From: a virus | Virus record (IMG/VR): IMGVR_UViG_3300014720_000037 | Location: 1-62,223 of that record | DNA length: 62,223 bases | Reading direction: 5' to 3' (one strand) | Shown here: positions 41,798 through 50,469 of the stretch, piece after piece | How the letters are laid out: every line of letters begins with the position of its first letter | Position numbering within the stretch: position 1 is the first letter of the stretch | Translations under genes and position numbers: made by a program | Notes under the pieces: model-generated | Told to the model about the DNA's origin: nothing | The model's input: only the letters and a program-made list of their open reading frames with translations | The model's database searches: none

Positions 41798-43645
41798 TTA
41801 CCAACTACTATCACTAGATGATGAAGACGATGACCAGTCACTACTAGAAGATGAGGACCAACTACTATCACTGCTAGAAGAGGATGAATAACCACTACTA
41901 TATCCTCTATTAGAAGAAGATGAGTAGCTGGGTCTTTTATCCTCATTAGTATATGTAATAATAGCAGCATTAAATGAATTGTAATCCTCATTATCAAGGT
42001 GCCTTGTTAGAGTCTGCTTTCTACTACTACTATAGGATGACAGCTTAGCTTTAGCCTCTTTGTACTTCTTAGCATCAACTACAAACTGTTTAACATTGGA
42101 TTTAAGACCTTCTAATGTCTTAGCAGTCTCATAGAATCTATTATCAAGAGGCAATTGTGAGATAGTATTGGTTAAATTATCCCTCTGATTTGTAAGCTTT
42201 GTAGATAGATTAGTAATGCTTAGATCCTTAATAAGTTGATCTCTAAGTTCTTTAGTATTGTTATAGTCCTTATCTTGTTGTTTATAAGAAGTTACAAACA
42301 GTTCTAACTCTTGTTTAATCTTATTAAGAGCATCAATGTCATAGTTATAATCTGTCAAATTACTAGCTTGGCCAGCTAATGAGGAGACATAAGTATTATC
42401 ATCAAAGGAGATAGGATCTGTATAGTATGTATTGTTATTAGTAACAACATATTTATACAAGTCTTTAATAGCTTGTTTAGTTTTAACAAACAAGCTAATC
42501 TTTTCATCTTCTAATGTAATAGTACTATAGAATCTACTATAAACATCCCTTCTAACCTCATATGATTGAGCATCAACAACCTCTTGATATAGTCTATGAA
42601 CAGGAGAGACAGACACATATCTAATACTATTCTCTGGGGCATACAGTTTAGTAGCACCATCTAACAGTTCTTTATATTGTTCAGCCTCATGTTTAAGTTT
42701 ATTTTGTCTATTAATCTCAGCAATAGGATCAGTGCCACTAACAACACTAATATGCTCAAGGAAATTACTAATATAGGATATAGTAGCATCTATATCTCTA
42801 TTAATGTTATCAATAGTAACTACAAAAGAATCCCATGAGGGCTTATTAAACAAAGCCTCCTTAAAAGAGGGCAGTTTAATAGTTAGATACAACTCACTAA
42901 TATTATTAATCGATACTAACAATCTATCACATATAGCCTTAGTCTCACCTGTATAACCATTCAAGTATGTTGATTGTTCAACCAACTTACTATAGTTAGT
43001 GTTGATTGATTCAACTAGATCTTCATACTTGTTATATAGATCTTGTTTATCCTTAAAGTAGTATATAACAGTCTTGTATGATGTGTATATAACAGCTAAC
43101 ATAACTATTATAAACACAATAATAAATAAGCTATTAAAGAAGAAGCTAACACTATTATTAAATGCAATCTTACCTTCAATCTTAGTTCTAATACCCTCAG
43201 CAACTACTGGAATAAAACCTTGTGGATTCTGTGGTAAAAACCTCTTAATATTAGGTCTAACAATGTCACTATCAATCTCTTCTTTAGTGATATATGATCT
43301 AAAATCAGCACCAACATTAGCACTAAATGAGCCCTTACTAGAATCAGTTACAAGCCTATTATAGACAAGAGTTACATAGCTATTACCACTAACATTGCCA
43401 GTGCTAATAAACCTATCATTAATAGTAACTGCCCTCTCATTACTAATGCTGTTTAATGAGTAGAATTGAATGTTTAAACTCTTACTCTTATCACTAACAG
43501 TAGTTAGCTCTTGTTGCAACTTAATATTATCAAAGCCCAACACAGGATCACTCTGAACAACAGCAGGGGCTGCTAATGCAGACTGACCAAACAACAATAG
43601 TGATGATACTGTAGTAATACCAACCAAACTTAACTTTCTAATCAT
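41798..43645 (-). CDS. TPM-domain membrane protein with Ser-rich tail
   Basis: 615 aa. Signal peptide (VGITTVSSLLLFGQSALAA), a periplasmic TPM domain (LNIQFYSLNSISNERAV, VTLVYNRLVTDSS), one membrane helix (SLFIIVFIIVMLAVIYTSY), long coiled coils and a C-terminal low-complexity Ser/Asp/Trp tail (SSSDSSWSSSS). TPM proteins are found in bacteria and plastids, some linked to photosystem II repair (Psb32) and others to membrane stress. A phage-coded copy could modify the host envelope or thylakoid. A good ribosome site AAGGAG precedes it. Confidence 0.75.
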   Translation of the reverse strand: MIRKLSLVGITTVSSLLLFGQSALAAPAVVQSDPVLGFDNIKLQQELTTVSDKSKSLNIQFYSLNSISNERAVTINDRFISTGNVSGNSYVTLVYNRLVTDSSKGSFSANVGADFRSYITKEEIDSDIVRPNIKRFLPQNPQGFIPVVAEGIRTKIEGKIAFNNSVSFFFNSLFIIVFIIVMLAVIYTSYKTVIYYFKDKQDLYNKYEDLVESINTNYSKLVEQSTYLNGYTGETKAICDRLLVSINNISELYLTIKLPSFKEALFNKPSWDSFVVTIDNINRDIDATISYISNFLEHISVVSGTDPIAEINRQNKLKHEAEQYKELLDGATKLYAPENSIRYVSVSPVHRLYQEVVDAQSYEVRRDVYSRFYSTITLEDEKISLFVKTKQAIKDLYKYVVTNNNTYYTDPISFDDNTYVSSLAGQASNLTDYNYDIDALNKIKQELELFVTSYKQQDKDYNNTKELRDQLIKDLSITNLSTKLTNQRDNLTNTISQLPLDNRFYETAKTLEGLKSNVKQFVVDAKKYKEAKAKLSSYSSSRKQTLTRHLDNEDYNSFNAAIITYTNEDKRPSYSSSSNRGYSSGYSSSSSSDSSWSSSSSSDWSSSSSSSDSSW

Positions 43646-43664
43646 ACTTAATTAACTCCTTATA

Positions 43665-43898
43665 TTAATCCACATCATTTCTATTAATAAGCCAATACCC
43701 TAAATCATCTAATGTAAAAGACTCAGTAAATATTTTATACTTTAAGTCAGTAAAATGACTAATAAGATCTTTTAACTCCCACCATTTATCATTCCAATAA
43801 ATCTTTGAATTGATGTCTCCATTACTAATAGTTCTAAATATAAGGCGGTCTCTACCACCACTATGATCATGCACATGATAATAAATCCATTCTTCCAT
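43665..43898 (-). CDS. hypothetical protein, 77 aa
   Basis: Preceded by AAGGAG. Start MEEWIYYHVHDHSGGRDR, Trp/His-rich. It shares the outline of small phage proteins with a YWLINRNDV end. Not recognised. Confidence 0.55.
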   Translation of the reverse strand: MEEWIYYHVHDHSGGRDRLIFRTISNGDINSKIYWNDKWWELKDLISHFTDLKYKIFTESFTLDDLGYWLINRNDVD

Positions 43899-43913
43899 AT
43901 TAACTCCTTCAAT

Positions 43914-44168
43914 TTAAATACTAATAACAGTTGCTACTGCCATCAACTTACCATTCTCTGTTAGATACAAGTTATCACTAACATTAATAGATAAGCCCTC
44001 AACAAATAACACCTTAAGATGGGCCTTATCTAAACCACCATCAAACACTAATTCAACACTAAAACATTGAATAATAGGATTATTCAAGCTCATTAGACAT
44101 AAATAAGGATAGTCTAATGGAGGTGCTCTTCTTTTAACACCCTCAATCCAACATATACTTACAATCAT
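43914..44168 (-). CDS. hypothetical protein, 84 aa
   Basis: Starts one base after the stop of the displaced gene tail (TAATATG), the original operon junction. Beta-rich. Not recognised. Confidence 0.5.
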   Translation of the reverse strand: MIVSICWIEGVKRRAPPLDYPYLCLMSLNNPIIQCFSVELVFDGGLDKAHLKVLFVEGLSINVSDNLYLTENGKLMAVATVISI

Positions 44169-44169
44169 A

Positions 44170-44346
44170 TTAAATGCCCTTATTCATATCATAGTAGTAA
44201 CAATCATTGTCATCTGCAACCCACCTATCAGATACTGTCTCCACATTTAATAACTCAGTATCAACTTTAAATATGGACAAATCATCTGGCAACTTATTAG
44301 TAATCCAATTACTATCATGCCATAATAATCTGTTATTAGGCATTAA
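44170..44346 (-). pseudogene. displaced 3' end of the 45345 gene
   Basis: 58-codon frame with no start, LMPNNRLLWHDSNWITNK to NKGI and stop. It aligns without gaps to the last 58 residues of the 45345-45962 protein, with about 35 identities. It lies on the far side of the GIY-YIG gene and keeps the coupled junction with the next gene, so it is the ancestral tail. Confidence 0.85.
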
Positions 44347-44356
44347 GTTTTACATT

Positions 44357-44393
44357 TATGTTATACTATATTTATATAAATAACAATAACATA
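44357..44393 (+). promoter_or_regulatory. hairpin before the HEG start
   Basis: TATGTTAT pairs with ATAACATA, ending 1 nt before the ATG. Same core (ATGTTAT/ATAACAT) as the palindrome at 36127 and related to the stem at 13226. Confidence 0.55.
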
Positions 44394-44394
44394 T

Positions 44395-45303
44395 ATGAAT
44401 AATAATAGCGGTATATATTCTATTACAAGTAAAACAAATGGTAATAGATATATAGGATCTTCTATATCAATAAATAAAAGATGGAATCAACATAAATTCA
44501 ATCTAAGACTCAACAAACATCATTCTTCATACTTACAAAATCATTTTAATAAATATGGTGAAGATGATTTGATATTTGATATCCTTGAAATAATTGAAAA
44601 ACATGATTTATCTACAAAAGAATTTAGAGTCGTTTTATTAGAAAAAGAGCAGCAATACTTAAATGACTGGAAAAATTGCCAGTTTAATGTAAATAAAAAA
44701 GCAGACTCTTCTTTAGGTTCAAAACATATAGATGCCAATTATTATACATTTTGTCCTAATAGACAAAAATATAGAGTTTTTTATAAAGTAAAAACAAAAA
44801 ATCTAATGTTTGGATGTTTTGATACGGAACAAGATGCAAAAAATCAAGTTGATTATATTAAAACATTAACTGAAGATGAGTTAATAGAGCTACACAAATT
44901 AAATTATAAAGGTAAAACATCAGCAGGAGTTAGAAGTAAAAACGGATGTAAAGGATATAGAAAAAAACTTAATAGTTGGGCTGTTGAATTTACAATACAT
45001 TCTAAACGTATCTACTTAGGATCATATAAAACAGAAGAAGAAGCAAAAGAAAAAGCTGAATATTTTAAAACCTTAAAGCCTGAAGAACTGATAAATTTAT
45101 ATGAATTAAACTATAAAAATAAAAGTTTAATAGGAAAAAGAATGAGCAGATGTAAAGGATATAGTAAAAATAAAAATACTTGGAAGGTTAGATTTATAAT
45201 AAAAGGAAAAGAAAAATACTTTGGTAGTTATAAAACAGAAGAAGAAGCTAAGCAAAAAGCAGAAGAAGTTAAAAAAGAATTAGGAGGTTTATTAAGATTT
45301 TAG
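44395..45303 (+). CDS. GIY-YIG homing endonuclease
   Basis: 302 aa. SGIYSITSKTNGNRYIGSSI, NKRWNQHKFNLRL, KHHSSYLQNHFNKYGEDDL, LLEKEQQYLNDW, then three repeated modules (RVFYKVKTKNLMFGCFDTEQ; LNSWAVEFTIHSKRIYLGSY; KNTWKVRFIIKGKEKYFGSY) each ending in an EEEAK helix. Closely related to the 36171 gene. It sits in antisense orientation inside the 3' end of the 45345 gene. Confidence 0.92.
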   Translation: MNNNSGIYSITSKTNGNRYIGSSISINKRWNQHKFNLRLNKHHSSYLQNHFNKYGEDDLIFDILEIIEKHDLSTKEFRVVLLEKEQQYLNDWKNCQFNVNKKADSSLGSKHIDANYYTFCPNRQKYRVFYKVKTKNLMFGCFDTEQDAKNQVDYIKTLTEDELIELHKLNYKGKTSAGVRSKNGCKGYRKKLNSWAVEFTIHSKRIYLGSYKTEEEAKEKAEYFKTLKPEELINLYELNYKNKSLIGKRMSRCKGYSKNKNTWKVRFIIKGKEKYFGSYKTEEEAKQKAEEVKKELGGLLRF

Positions 45304-45342
45304 TATATACAAGATTAAATAATCTTGTATATACTTTTATTT
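45302..45342 (+). terminator. intrinsic terminator of the GIY-YIG gene
   Basis: Perfect 15-bp stem, AGTATATACAAGATT with AATCTTGTATATACT, 4-nt loop, followed by TTTTATTT. Confidence 0.88.
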
Positions 45343-45344
45343 AA

Positions 45345-45962
45345 CTAATTATTTTCTTTTATCAAATAAAAGAAATTATCATTATCTTCAGATACCCATC
45401 TATCAGTAACATTTTCTACACTTAACAACTCCTCATCTACTTTCCAATTACTAAAATCACTAATATCTTTATTTGTTATCCAATTACTATCTCTCCAAAT
45501 CAAACGATTATTAGGCATAAGATAAATTCTTCCATCATCTCCTTTTAATAAATGACCGCATTTATAATCTGCTGCTTCTTCACTGTAAGGATTATTAAAC
45601 CAATCAATAGTTAAAATATAAGAAGATTCAACAAAAGTTCTATCCTTTAAAATAATTTGACATTTATGATACTTAAGAAAATCATATACTATTACATGAG
45701 CATTTTCACTAAACATGTCCCATAGCTGATGATAATGAAAAGGTATATTATTTCCTACAGGTGGTTTAGAATATACTTCATGTATTGGTACTCTACTTCT
45801 CATAGCCCCATTATCTGTTACTAGATGAAAAGTAAGAATTTTACCACTTATAGATTGAATGGCAAAGCAAATAACATTGTAGAACTCATCCTTATCTAAT
45901 TCATTCTTTGTAAAATAGCTCTTTCTAACTAATGCTCTAAAGTGGGGTATATTGTAATTCAT
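45345..45962 (-). CDS. hypothetical protein with replaced C-terminus, 205 aa
   Basis: Alpha/beta protein of unknown family (FRALVRKSYFTKNELDKDEF; VTDRWVSEDNDNFFYL). Residues 148-205 (from LMPNNRLIW) are a divergent version of the tail at 44170-44346. The gene therefore carries a new 3' end next to the endonuclease that interrupts it, which keeps it full length. Confidence 0.7.
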   Translation of the reverse strand: MNYNIPHFRALVRKSYFTKNELDKDEFYNVICFAIQSISGKILTFHLVTDNGAMRSRVPIHEVYSKPPVGNNIPFHYHQLWDMFSENAHVIVYDFLKYHKCQIILKDRTFVESSYILTIDWFNNPYSEEAADYKCGHLLKGDDGRIYLMPNNRLIWRDSNWITNKDISDFSNWKVDEELLSVENVTDRWVSEDNDNFFYLIKENN

Positions 45963-45965
45963 ATA

Positions 45966-46001
45966 ATAATAAAGAGGTAATGATTATTACCTCTTTATTA
46001 T
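45966..46001. terminator. 16-bp perfect hairpin
   Basis: ATAATAAAGAGGTAAT with ATTACCTCTTTATTAT, 4-nt loop, between the rlpA-like stop and the next start on the minus strand. Terminator-like or an mRNA processing structure. Confidence 0.65.
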
Positions 46002-46006
46002 ATATA

Positions 46007-46456
46007 CTATTTTCTACTTAGTATAGTAACTTGTACTTCATCTACACCATCAAATCCAATTGCTTGTGCTGTCCCCTTTGATAGGTCAATACCTCTATTC
46101 TGACTGCTATCATAGTACTCACCTTTAATATGTGGAAAGGGCCCTCTATCATTGACTCTAGCTACTACTGATTTACCCTTATATGTAATCTCTAACATAG
46201 TATTAAATGGTAAATCAGGTGATGCTACAGTCAAATGATTCTCATTAAACACCTCACCATTAGCAGTAAGATTGCCATCAAAGCCAGGGCCATACCAACT
46301 AGCTAATAATACCTGTTTATTACTAGCAACATATTGATTGGCATCTTCTTGTTTAGTAGATGGTAGTAAGTCTTGAATTGATGGTAGCTTATTAGAAACA
46401 ACATCAATTACAACTGGAGCTAGAAGACTAATTAGAATGCTTGTTACAATTGTCAT
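46007..46456 (-). CDS. RlpA-like double-psi beta-barrel protein
   Basis: 149 aa. Short hydrophobic N-terminus (signal or anchor), then the RlpA domain: LASWYGPGFDGNLTANGEVF, LPFNTMLEITYKGKSVVARV, NDRGPFPHIKGEYYDSSQNR, GIDLSKGTAQAIG. RlpA proteins are lytic transglycosylase-like enzymes or glycan binders; the catalytic Asp (GIDLS) is present. It probably helps cell-wall degradation at entry or lysis. The ASWYGPGF opening is common in cyanobacteria. Confidence 0.88.
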   Translation of the reverse strand: MTIVTSILISLLAPVVIDVVSNKLPSIQDLLPSTKQEDANQYVASNKQVLLASWYGPGFDGNLTANGEVFNENHLTVASPDLPFNTMLEITYKGKSVVARVNDRGPFPHIKGEYYDSSQNRGIDLSKGTAQAIGFDGVDEVQVTILSRK

Positions 46457-46625
46457 TTATACTTGTTGAATTGGTACAGTTGCTATGTTTATACGTTGCT
46501 ATTAGTAATGGTAATAATACTATTACAATAACAACATAAGGCCATAACAGAGCCAAAGAATATCTCCTTATTACTATGAATAACAATGTAATAAGGAGAT
46601 ACATTAATAATAAATATTGAATCAT
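46428..46625 (-). CDS. small membrane protein, 65 aa
   Basis: Two hydrophobic helices (YLLLMYLLITLLFIVI; LLWPYVVIVIVLLPLLIA) and a polar tail. It overlaps the start of the rlpA-like gene by 29 nt. Possibly a lysis accessory (holin-like) given the neighbour, but not recognised. Confidence 0.45.
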   Translation of the reverse strand: MIQYLLLMYLLITLLFIVIRRYSLALLWPYVVIVIVLLPLLIATYKHSNCTNSTSINDNCNKHSN

Positions 46626-46658
46626 TCTTATAATAATACAACAGACATTATGTATTAT

Positions 46659-47180
46659 CTAGGCAAATACACCTTCTGCTATCAAGGTACTGCCATTAAA
46701 TAGATCAAACATAAGATCAGTTGGATTACCATCAAAGGGCTTCTCAAATAGTAAGTAGGCCTCCTCATATGTGTTAGCAAATGACATAACAACGTTGTCA
46801 TATCTTTTGCTATTCAATAGAACAGTTAGCTTATATTCTTGATCAATATGTAAGTTATTAACAAACAACCTAGTCAGTCTAACAAGATAATCATTAGTAG
46901 TAATGTTGTGCTGCTTAAACAAATCTTTAGCCAACTTATAACTGTCAACGTTAGACATGGCAAAGCCACTAGCGATAATCTTATTAGTAAGATCAATCTT
47001 AGCCAATAATGACCTTGTTAGACACTTAGAACCATCTTGTAATTTATTACAGACTTTCTCTTTATATTGTTGTCTTGGTATAGGATTACCAATGTTAACT
47101 GTTACATAATTAGCTCTAATACCACCTACAAAGAGGGCCCCACATTGAGGACATGTTACATCATTATTACTTGTTGTCAT
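46659..47180 (-). CDS. zinc-binding hypothetical protein, 173 aa
   Basis: N-terminal CPQCGALF and a later VCNKLQDGSKC make a possible zinc ribbon; the rest is alpha/beta with no motif. Overlaps the upstream gene by 14 nt. Confidence 0.6.
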   Translation of the reverse strand: MTTSNNDVTCPQCGALFVGGIRANYVTVNIGNPIPRQQYKEKVCNKLQDGSKCLTRSLLAKIDLTNKIIASGFAMSNVDSYKLAKDLFKQHNITTNDYLVRLTRLFVNNLHIDQEYKLTVLLNSKRYDNVVMSFANTYEEAYLLFEKPFDGNPTDLMFDLFNGSTLIAEGVFA

Positions 47181-47442
47181 GAGTATGTCTCCAACCTAGT
47201 AGATCTTGTTTAGCCATAAGACTAGCCACATGTTGTTGGGCTAGATACAACTCATGAATAGACAATAATAACTCTTTAGCTTGATCTAAACTTATATTCT
47301 CAATCTGTTGTTTAAAGAGTGATTGTGTGAATCTCTTTTCTAATGGCAATTCCCCTAAAGAAGGGCCACTAGTATATGAATTGATAAGACTATTATCAAT
47401 TGGTTGCAAATCATCATCATCAGGCTCTAACACGTTGGGCAT
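47167..47442 (-). CDS. hypothetical protein, 91 aa
   Basis: Acidic start (LEPDDDDLQPIDNS), helical end (SLDQAKELLLSIHELYLAQQ). Not recognised. Confidence 0.5.
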   Translation of the reverse strand: MPNVLEPDDDDLQPIDNSLINSYTSGPSLGELPLEKRFTQSLFKQQIENISLDQAKELLLSIHELYLAQQHVASLMAKQDLLGWRHTHDNK

Positions 47443-47467
47443 AATACACCTCTAATTTATTTATAAA

Positions 47468-48127
47468 TTACATCTCATAAATAGGATTAAAGTCCCATTT
47501 ATATCTCAAGCATCTAATAACATCTCTAGCATCTTCTGGTGCTGTATGACTAACCTTATGAGTAAAGTTAGCCCTTTCTAAACACTGTTGTAGACTAGGT
47601 AATCTATCATCTACATTCTCATCAAAGAAGAGGATAGCAGGATCTATACATCTATGAATTAACCACTTATCAAGCACCTCTTTAACACCAGGAACAGCAT
47701 CAAGAAAGAGCCTATCAAAACCACTAAAGTTCTTACCAGCAGGCATTATCTTTTTAGTACAATGACTACTAAAGAACTTATCTAATTGAAAGGCTAACTC
47801 ATCTAATGTAATGATATTAGGTATATAGTCTTCTGGTACATATCTACCTTCAATGATGTCAATGATATGCTTATTCATGTTAACAGCATAAGGATCACCA
47901 TCATAGCTATCATGTCTAATATAACAATGATAATATGGCAGCCCTTTAACATAGTCATTAATAGTAGAATAGTTAATTCTATGAAGATGATTGTCTAAGA
48001 CAACAGCCACTTCAATGATCTTATGTTTACTGCTATCTAGACCTAGTGTTTCAATGTCAATAGAAGCATATGTGTATTGTGGTTTAGAAGGTCCCACATG
48101 TTTAACACCACCATTCATCTTAATCAC
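47468..48127 (-). CDS. DEDDh 3'-5' exonuclease
   Basis: 219 aa. Exo I YASIDIETLGLD (DxE), Exo II GKNFSGFDRLFLDAV, Exo III HTAPEDARDV (H-x4-D): the DEDDh set of DnaQ/RNase T/oligoribonuclease-like enzymes. A stand-alone exonuclease could trim RNA ends or degrade host nucleic acid. Overlaps the upstream gene by 4 nt. Confidence 0.85.
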   Translation of the reverse strand: MIKMNGGVKHVGPSKPQYTYASIDIETLGLDSSKHKIIEVAVVLDNHLHRINYSTINDYVKGLPYYHCYIRHDSYDGDPYAVNMNKHIIDIIEGRYVPEDYIPNIITLDELAFQLDKFFSSHCTKKIMPAGKNFSGFDRLFLDAVPGVKEVLDKWLIHRCIDPAILFFDENVDDRLPSLQQCLERANFTHKVSHTAPEDARDVIRCLRYKWDFNPIYEM

Positions 48128-48456
48128 AATTCATCCTCGGTCAACTCTACTAACTCTTCAATGTCAATGACATGTGTTGTTTGAGTTGTAAGATTGATAT
48201 AAACACCATGTCCAGACTGATTAGCAACTGGCCCCAAGTATAACAATCTACTATAATCAACCTCATTGTATTGAGTCTGACCTAATATAGAAAGACCTCC
48301 CTCTTGTGTTAGATATGTCCTTCTAAACATAGAGTTATCACTAAATCTAACTAGTGATAAGGGTCTTGGTTCTACATATCCACTAATAGCTCTTTCAATA
48401 GCAACTTGTAACTCCTCATCACTTGGGGGAGTCCAAGACTTACCCTTTTTACTCAT
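48124..48456 (-). CDS. hypothetical protein, about 110 aa
   Basis: Start chosen at MSKKGKSWTPPSDEE, overlapping the next gene by 8 nt; the longer frame adds a hydrophobic stretch translated from that gene. Not recognised. Confidence 0.5.
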   Translation of the reverse strand: MSKKGKSWTPPSDEELQVAIERAISGYVEPRPLSLVRFSDNSMFRRTYLTQEGGLSILGQTQYNEVDYSRLLYLGPVANQSGHGVYINLTTQTTHVIDIEELVELTEDEL

Positions 48457-48778
48457 TATTAATATCCTCGCTAGGTACTTCACCAAACATAAGAGATAAT
48501 AGGAAAGGAGTAATAGATTGACCACTTGCTACACCTTCTTGTGATAACCAACAAGTAGTATATTCATTATATATGTACTCACCACCTTTCCAACCTACAA
48601 AAGAGCTACTCATTGCAGCAGAGCAATCCTCTAACATTTGTTTAACTGTAACACCTACAGTCGATTCAAAGGCTAAATTATTATAATAACCTCTATAAGA
48701 ATGAGGATTATTAAAGCCAATAGGCGGCACCTCATTCTCATCTCTAGTCTTTAGAAAACTAATAATATCTTTTAACAT
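48449..48778 (-). CDS. hypothetical protein, 109 aa
   Basis: Pattern PPIGFNNPHSYRGYYNNLAF with VGVTVKQMLEDC recalls small phage proteins of unknown role. Acidic end. Not assigned. Confidence 0.55.
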   Translation of the reverse strand: MLKDIISFLKTRDENEVPPIGFNNPHSYRGYYNNLAFESTVGVTVKQMLEDCSAAMSSSFVGWKGGEYIYNEYTTCWLSQEGVASGQSITPFLLSLMFGEVPSEDINNE

Positions 48779-48780
48779 AC

Positions 48781-49488
48781 TTAGTACAAACCAATTGCTG
48801 TAATCATAGCTTTTACAACTGGATACAAGTCAACCAATGACATATCCATCTCATTTAATCCTAGAATTGAGTCAACAAACTCCTCACTATCTTCTTCTGT
48901 GCCAAACAAGTTATTAATAGCAGTTTGCCAGTTATTAGTTATAACACTATATTGATCATCATACTTAGAGTCAGTTGGATCAAATGATGGATTTGTATAA
49001 TCAATAAAAGCCAGCCAAAAGTCCATAAATTGATAGCTAACAGGTGTAACACCATTAACTAGTTCATAAGTTGATAGAAACTGTTTAAGTCTTAACAACT
49101 CAGTAAAGTTAGGATCATTAGATTGTAGTTTCATAGTACTAATAGCATTGGATAGAGCATACTTTCTACCTTCTGCTTTACTAAACCTATCACCATGTTG
49201 AGGACGACTAAAACCACCAACAACAATGTTAGTATCAATGTCCTTAGATCCTTTAACTGTTAAAAGATTACCTTGTCTATCATATAGTGTAATAGAAGTA
49301 CTAGTATTAATCTTTTGTTTAACCTTAGATTTATCTAGATCAATACTGTACTCATCTCTTGCCACTGCTCTTAAAACAGTATTAATAACATATGCTTTAT
49401 TATTCTTAATCTTTGAAAAGTGTTCAACCTCAAAGATAGGCTGTAGTCCAGTCTCAACAATCTCACCTTCAATAAATACTTTACTCAT
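48781..49488 (-). CDS. hypothetical protein, 235 aa
   Basis: Ribosome site AAAGGAG precedes the start. Contains GGFSRPQHGDRFSKAEGRKY, a conserved-looking basic loop, and an acidic C-terminal half. Fold unknown; possibly a DNA- or nucleotide-binding phage protein. Confidence 0.6.
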   Translation of the reverse strand: MSKVFIEGEIVETGLQPIFEVEHFSKIKNNKAYVINTVLRAVARDEYSIDLDKSKVKQKINTSTSITLYDRQGNLLTVKGSKDIDTNIVVGGFSRPQHGDRFSKAEGRKYALSNAISTMKLQSNDPNFTELLRLKQFLSTYELVNGVTPVSYQFMDFWLAFIDYTNPSFDPTDSKYDDQYSVITNNWQTAINNLFGTEEDSEEFVDSILGLNEMDMSLVDLYPVVKAMITAIGLY

Positions 49489-49535
49489 AAATTTAAACTC
49501 CTTTTAATATTAATTCTAATTAAATCTAACAAATA

Positions 49536-49817
49536 CTATCCTATAGACTGTTGAACAAGTCCATTAATAATAAGGTCTCCTTTAACCTTCATATTACTAA
49601 ATGCAGTTTGTTCAACATGTTTAGCATCACCCTCATACTGTTGCTTAACAGCACCATCTTCTGTTGCCTGTTGAAGAAGTAAAACAGAAGAGCCATTTGA
49701 CATCACAACATAATCTCCATTATCAGTAAGACTAATAGTGATGTACTCCTCTAAACTTTTATGAATAGCAATACTGGTTGCCTTATCAATTACAACGGTT
49801 TTAGTATAATTAGCCAT
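49536..49817 (-). CDS. hypothetical protein, 93 aa
   Basis: Ribosome site AAAGGAG. Strand-rich with Gln-rich middle (LLLQQATEDGAVKQQYEG). Not recognised. Confidence 0.55.
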   Translation of the reverse strand: MANYTKTVVIDKATSIAIHKSLEEYITISLTDNGDYVVMSNGSSVLLLQQATEDGAVKQQYEGDAKHVEQTAFSNMKVKGDLIINGLVQQSIG

Positions 49818-49822
49818 ACTAT

Positions 49823-50194
49823 TTAAACTCCTTTTAATTTACCTATAACAATATCTAACAAATCAGTAATAACATCCTTATTAGCATCAATCAAGCCTTT
49901 ATCATTAGTACTATCAACCACACTAATAATACTAGTAATTAAGCTAGTGTCTTCTTGGCTCAATCTATTACGTCTAACAAGTTTTTCTTTCCAGTAAACA
50001 TTACTAGGTCTATATAGATCTTTACAATTAATCCTATATAACATGTAGCCCTCCTTATAACTACTAATTAGATCATCATAGAAGTTAGTAAAGAGGGCCC
50101 AGTCATCACACAATAAACCTCTACATTTAATACTGTTATGTATCTTATATAGGGGATGACCAGACAAACCATGAATAGTATTAATCTTCTTCAT
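49823..50194 (-). CDS. protein related to HNH/AP2 endonucleases but without the nuclease core
   Basis: 123 aa. IHGLSGHPLYKIHNSIKCRG, DDWALFTNFYDDLISSYKEG and MLYRINCKDLYRPSNVYW follow the scaffold of phage HNH homing endonucleases (HG..PlY..w..mk.RC ... W..F..FY.Dm ... l.RiD...y.p.N..W; compare the gene at 59696), but HNH catalytic residues are missing. It may be a domesticated DNA-binding protein or a decaying endonuclease. Confidence 0.5.
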   Translation of the reverse strand: MKKINTIHGLSGHPLYKIHNSIKCRGLLCDDWALFTNFYDDLISSYKEGYMLYRINCKDLYRPSNVYWKEKLVRRNRLSQEDTSLITSIISVVDSTNDKGLIDANKDVITDLLDIVIGKLKGV

Positions 50195-50253
50195 TATAAG
50201 GAGGCACTAAACTACTAACATACATCTAATGAGTAGGATTATCTAACAAGTCT

Positions 50254-50469
50254 TTATCTTTTTGTATTAATAGATCCAATAAATACAATAGGCCAGATCA
50301 GAATAATAAGAAAATAACTAAGAAAGAATATAAGATTGCTACCATTAGATATGTCTGAAACAATCACCTTATTATTTTCAATCTCATTTTCTATTGCAAT
50401 ACTAATTTGATCCTTAAAAGTATATACAAATAACAGTCCAAAACTAAAATACAACTCAATATAATTCAT
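50254..50469 (-). CDS. small membrane protein, 71 aa
   Basis: N-terminal (YFSFGLLFVYTF) and C-terminal (FFLSYFLIILIWPIVFIG) hydrophobic helices around an acidic loop. Adjacent to the macro-like gene. Not recognised. Confidence 0.5.
   Translation of the reverse strand: MNYIELYFSFGLLFVYTFKDQISIAIENEIENNKVIVSDISNGSNLIFFLSYFLIILIWPIVFIGSINTKR

Noticed and set aside
41788-41997. 69-codon minus-strand frame at the end of the TPM gene
   Set aside because: Out-of-frame reading of the Ser-rich repeat tail; His/Leu-rich artefact.
43074-43364. 96-codon plus-strand frame inside the TPM gene
   Set aside because: Lies fully opposite a well supported long gene and shows composition typical of an antisense shadow.
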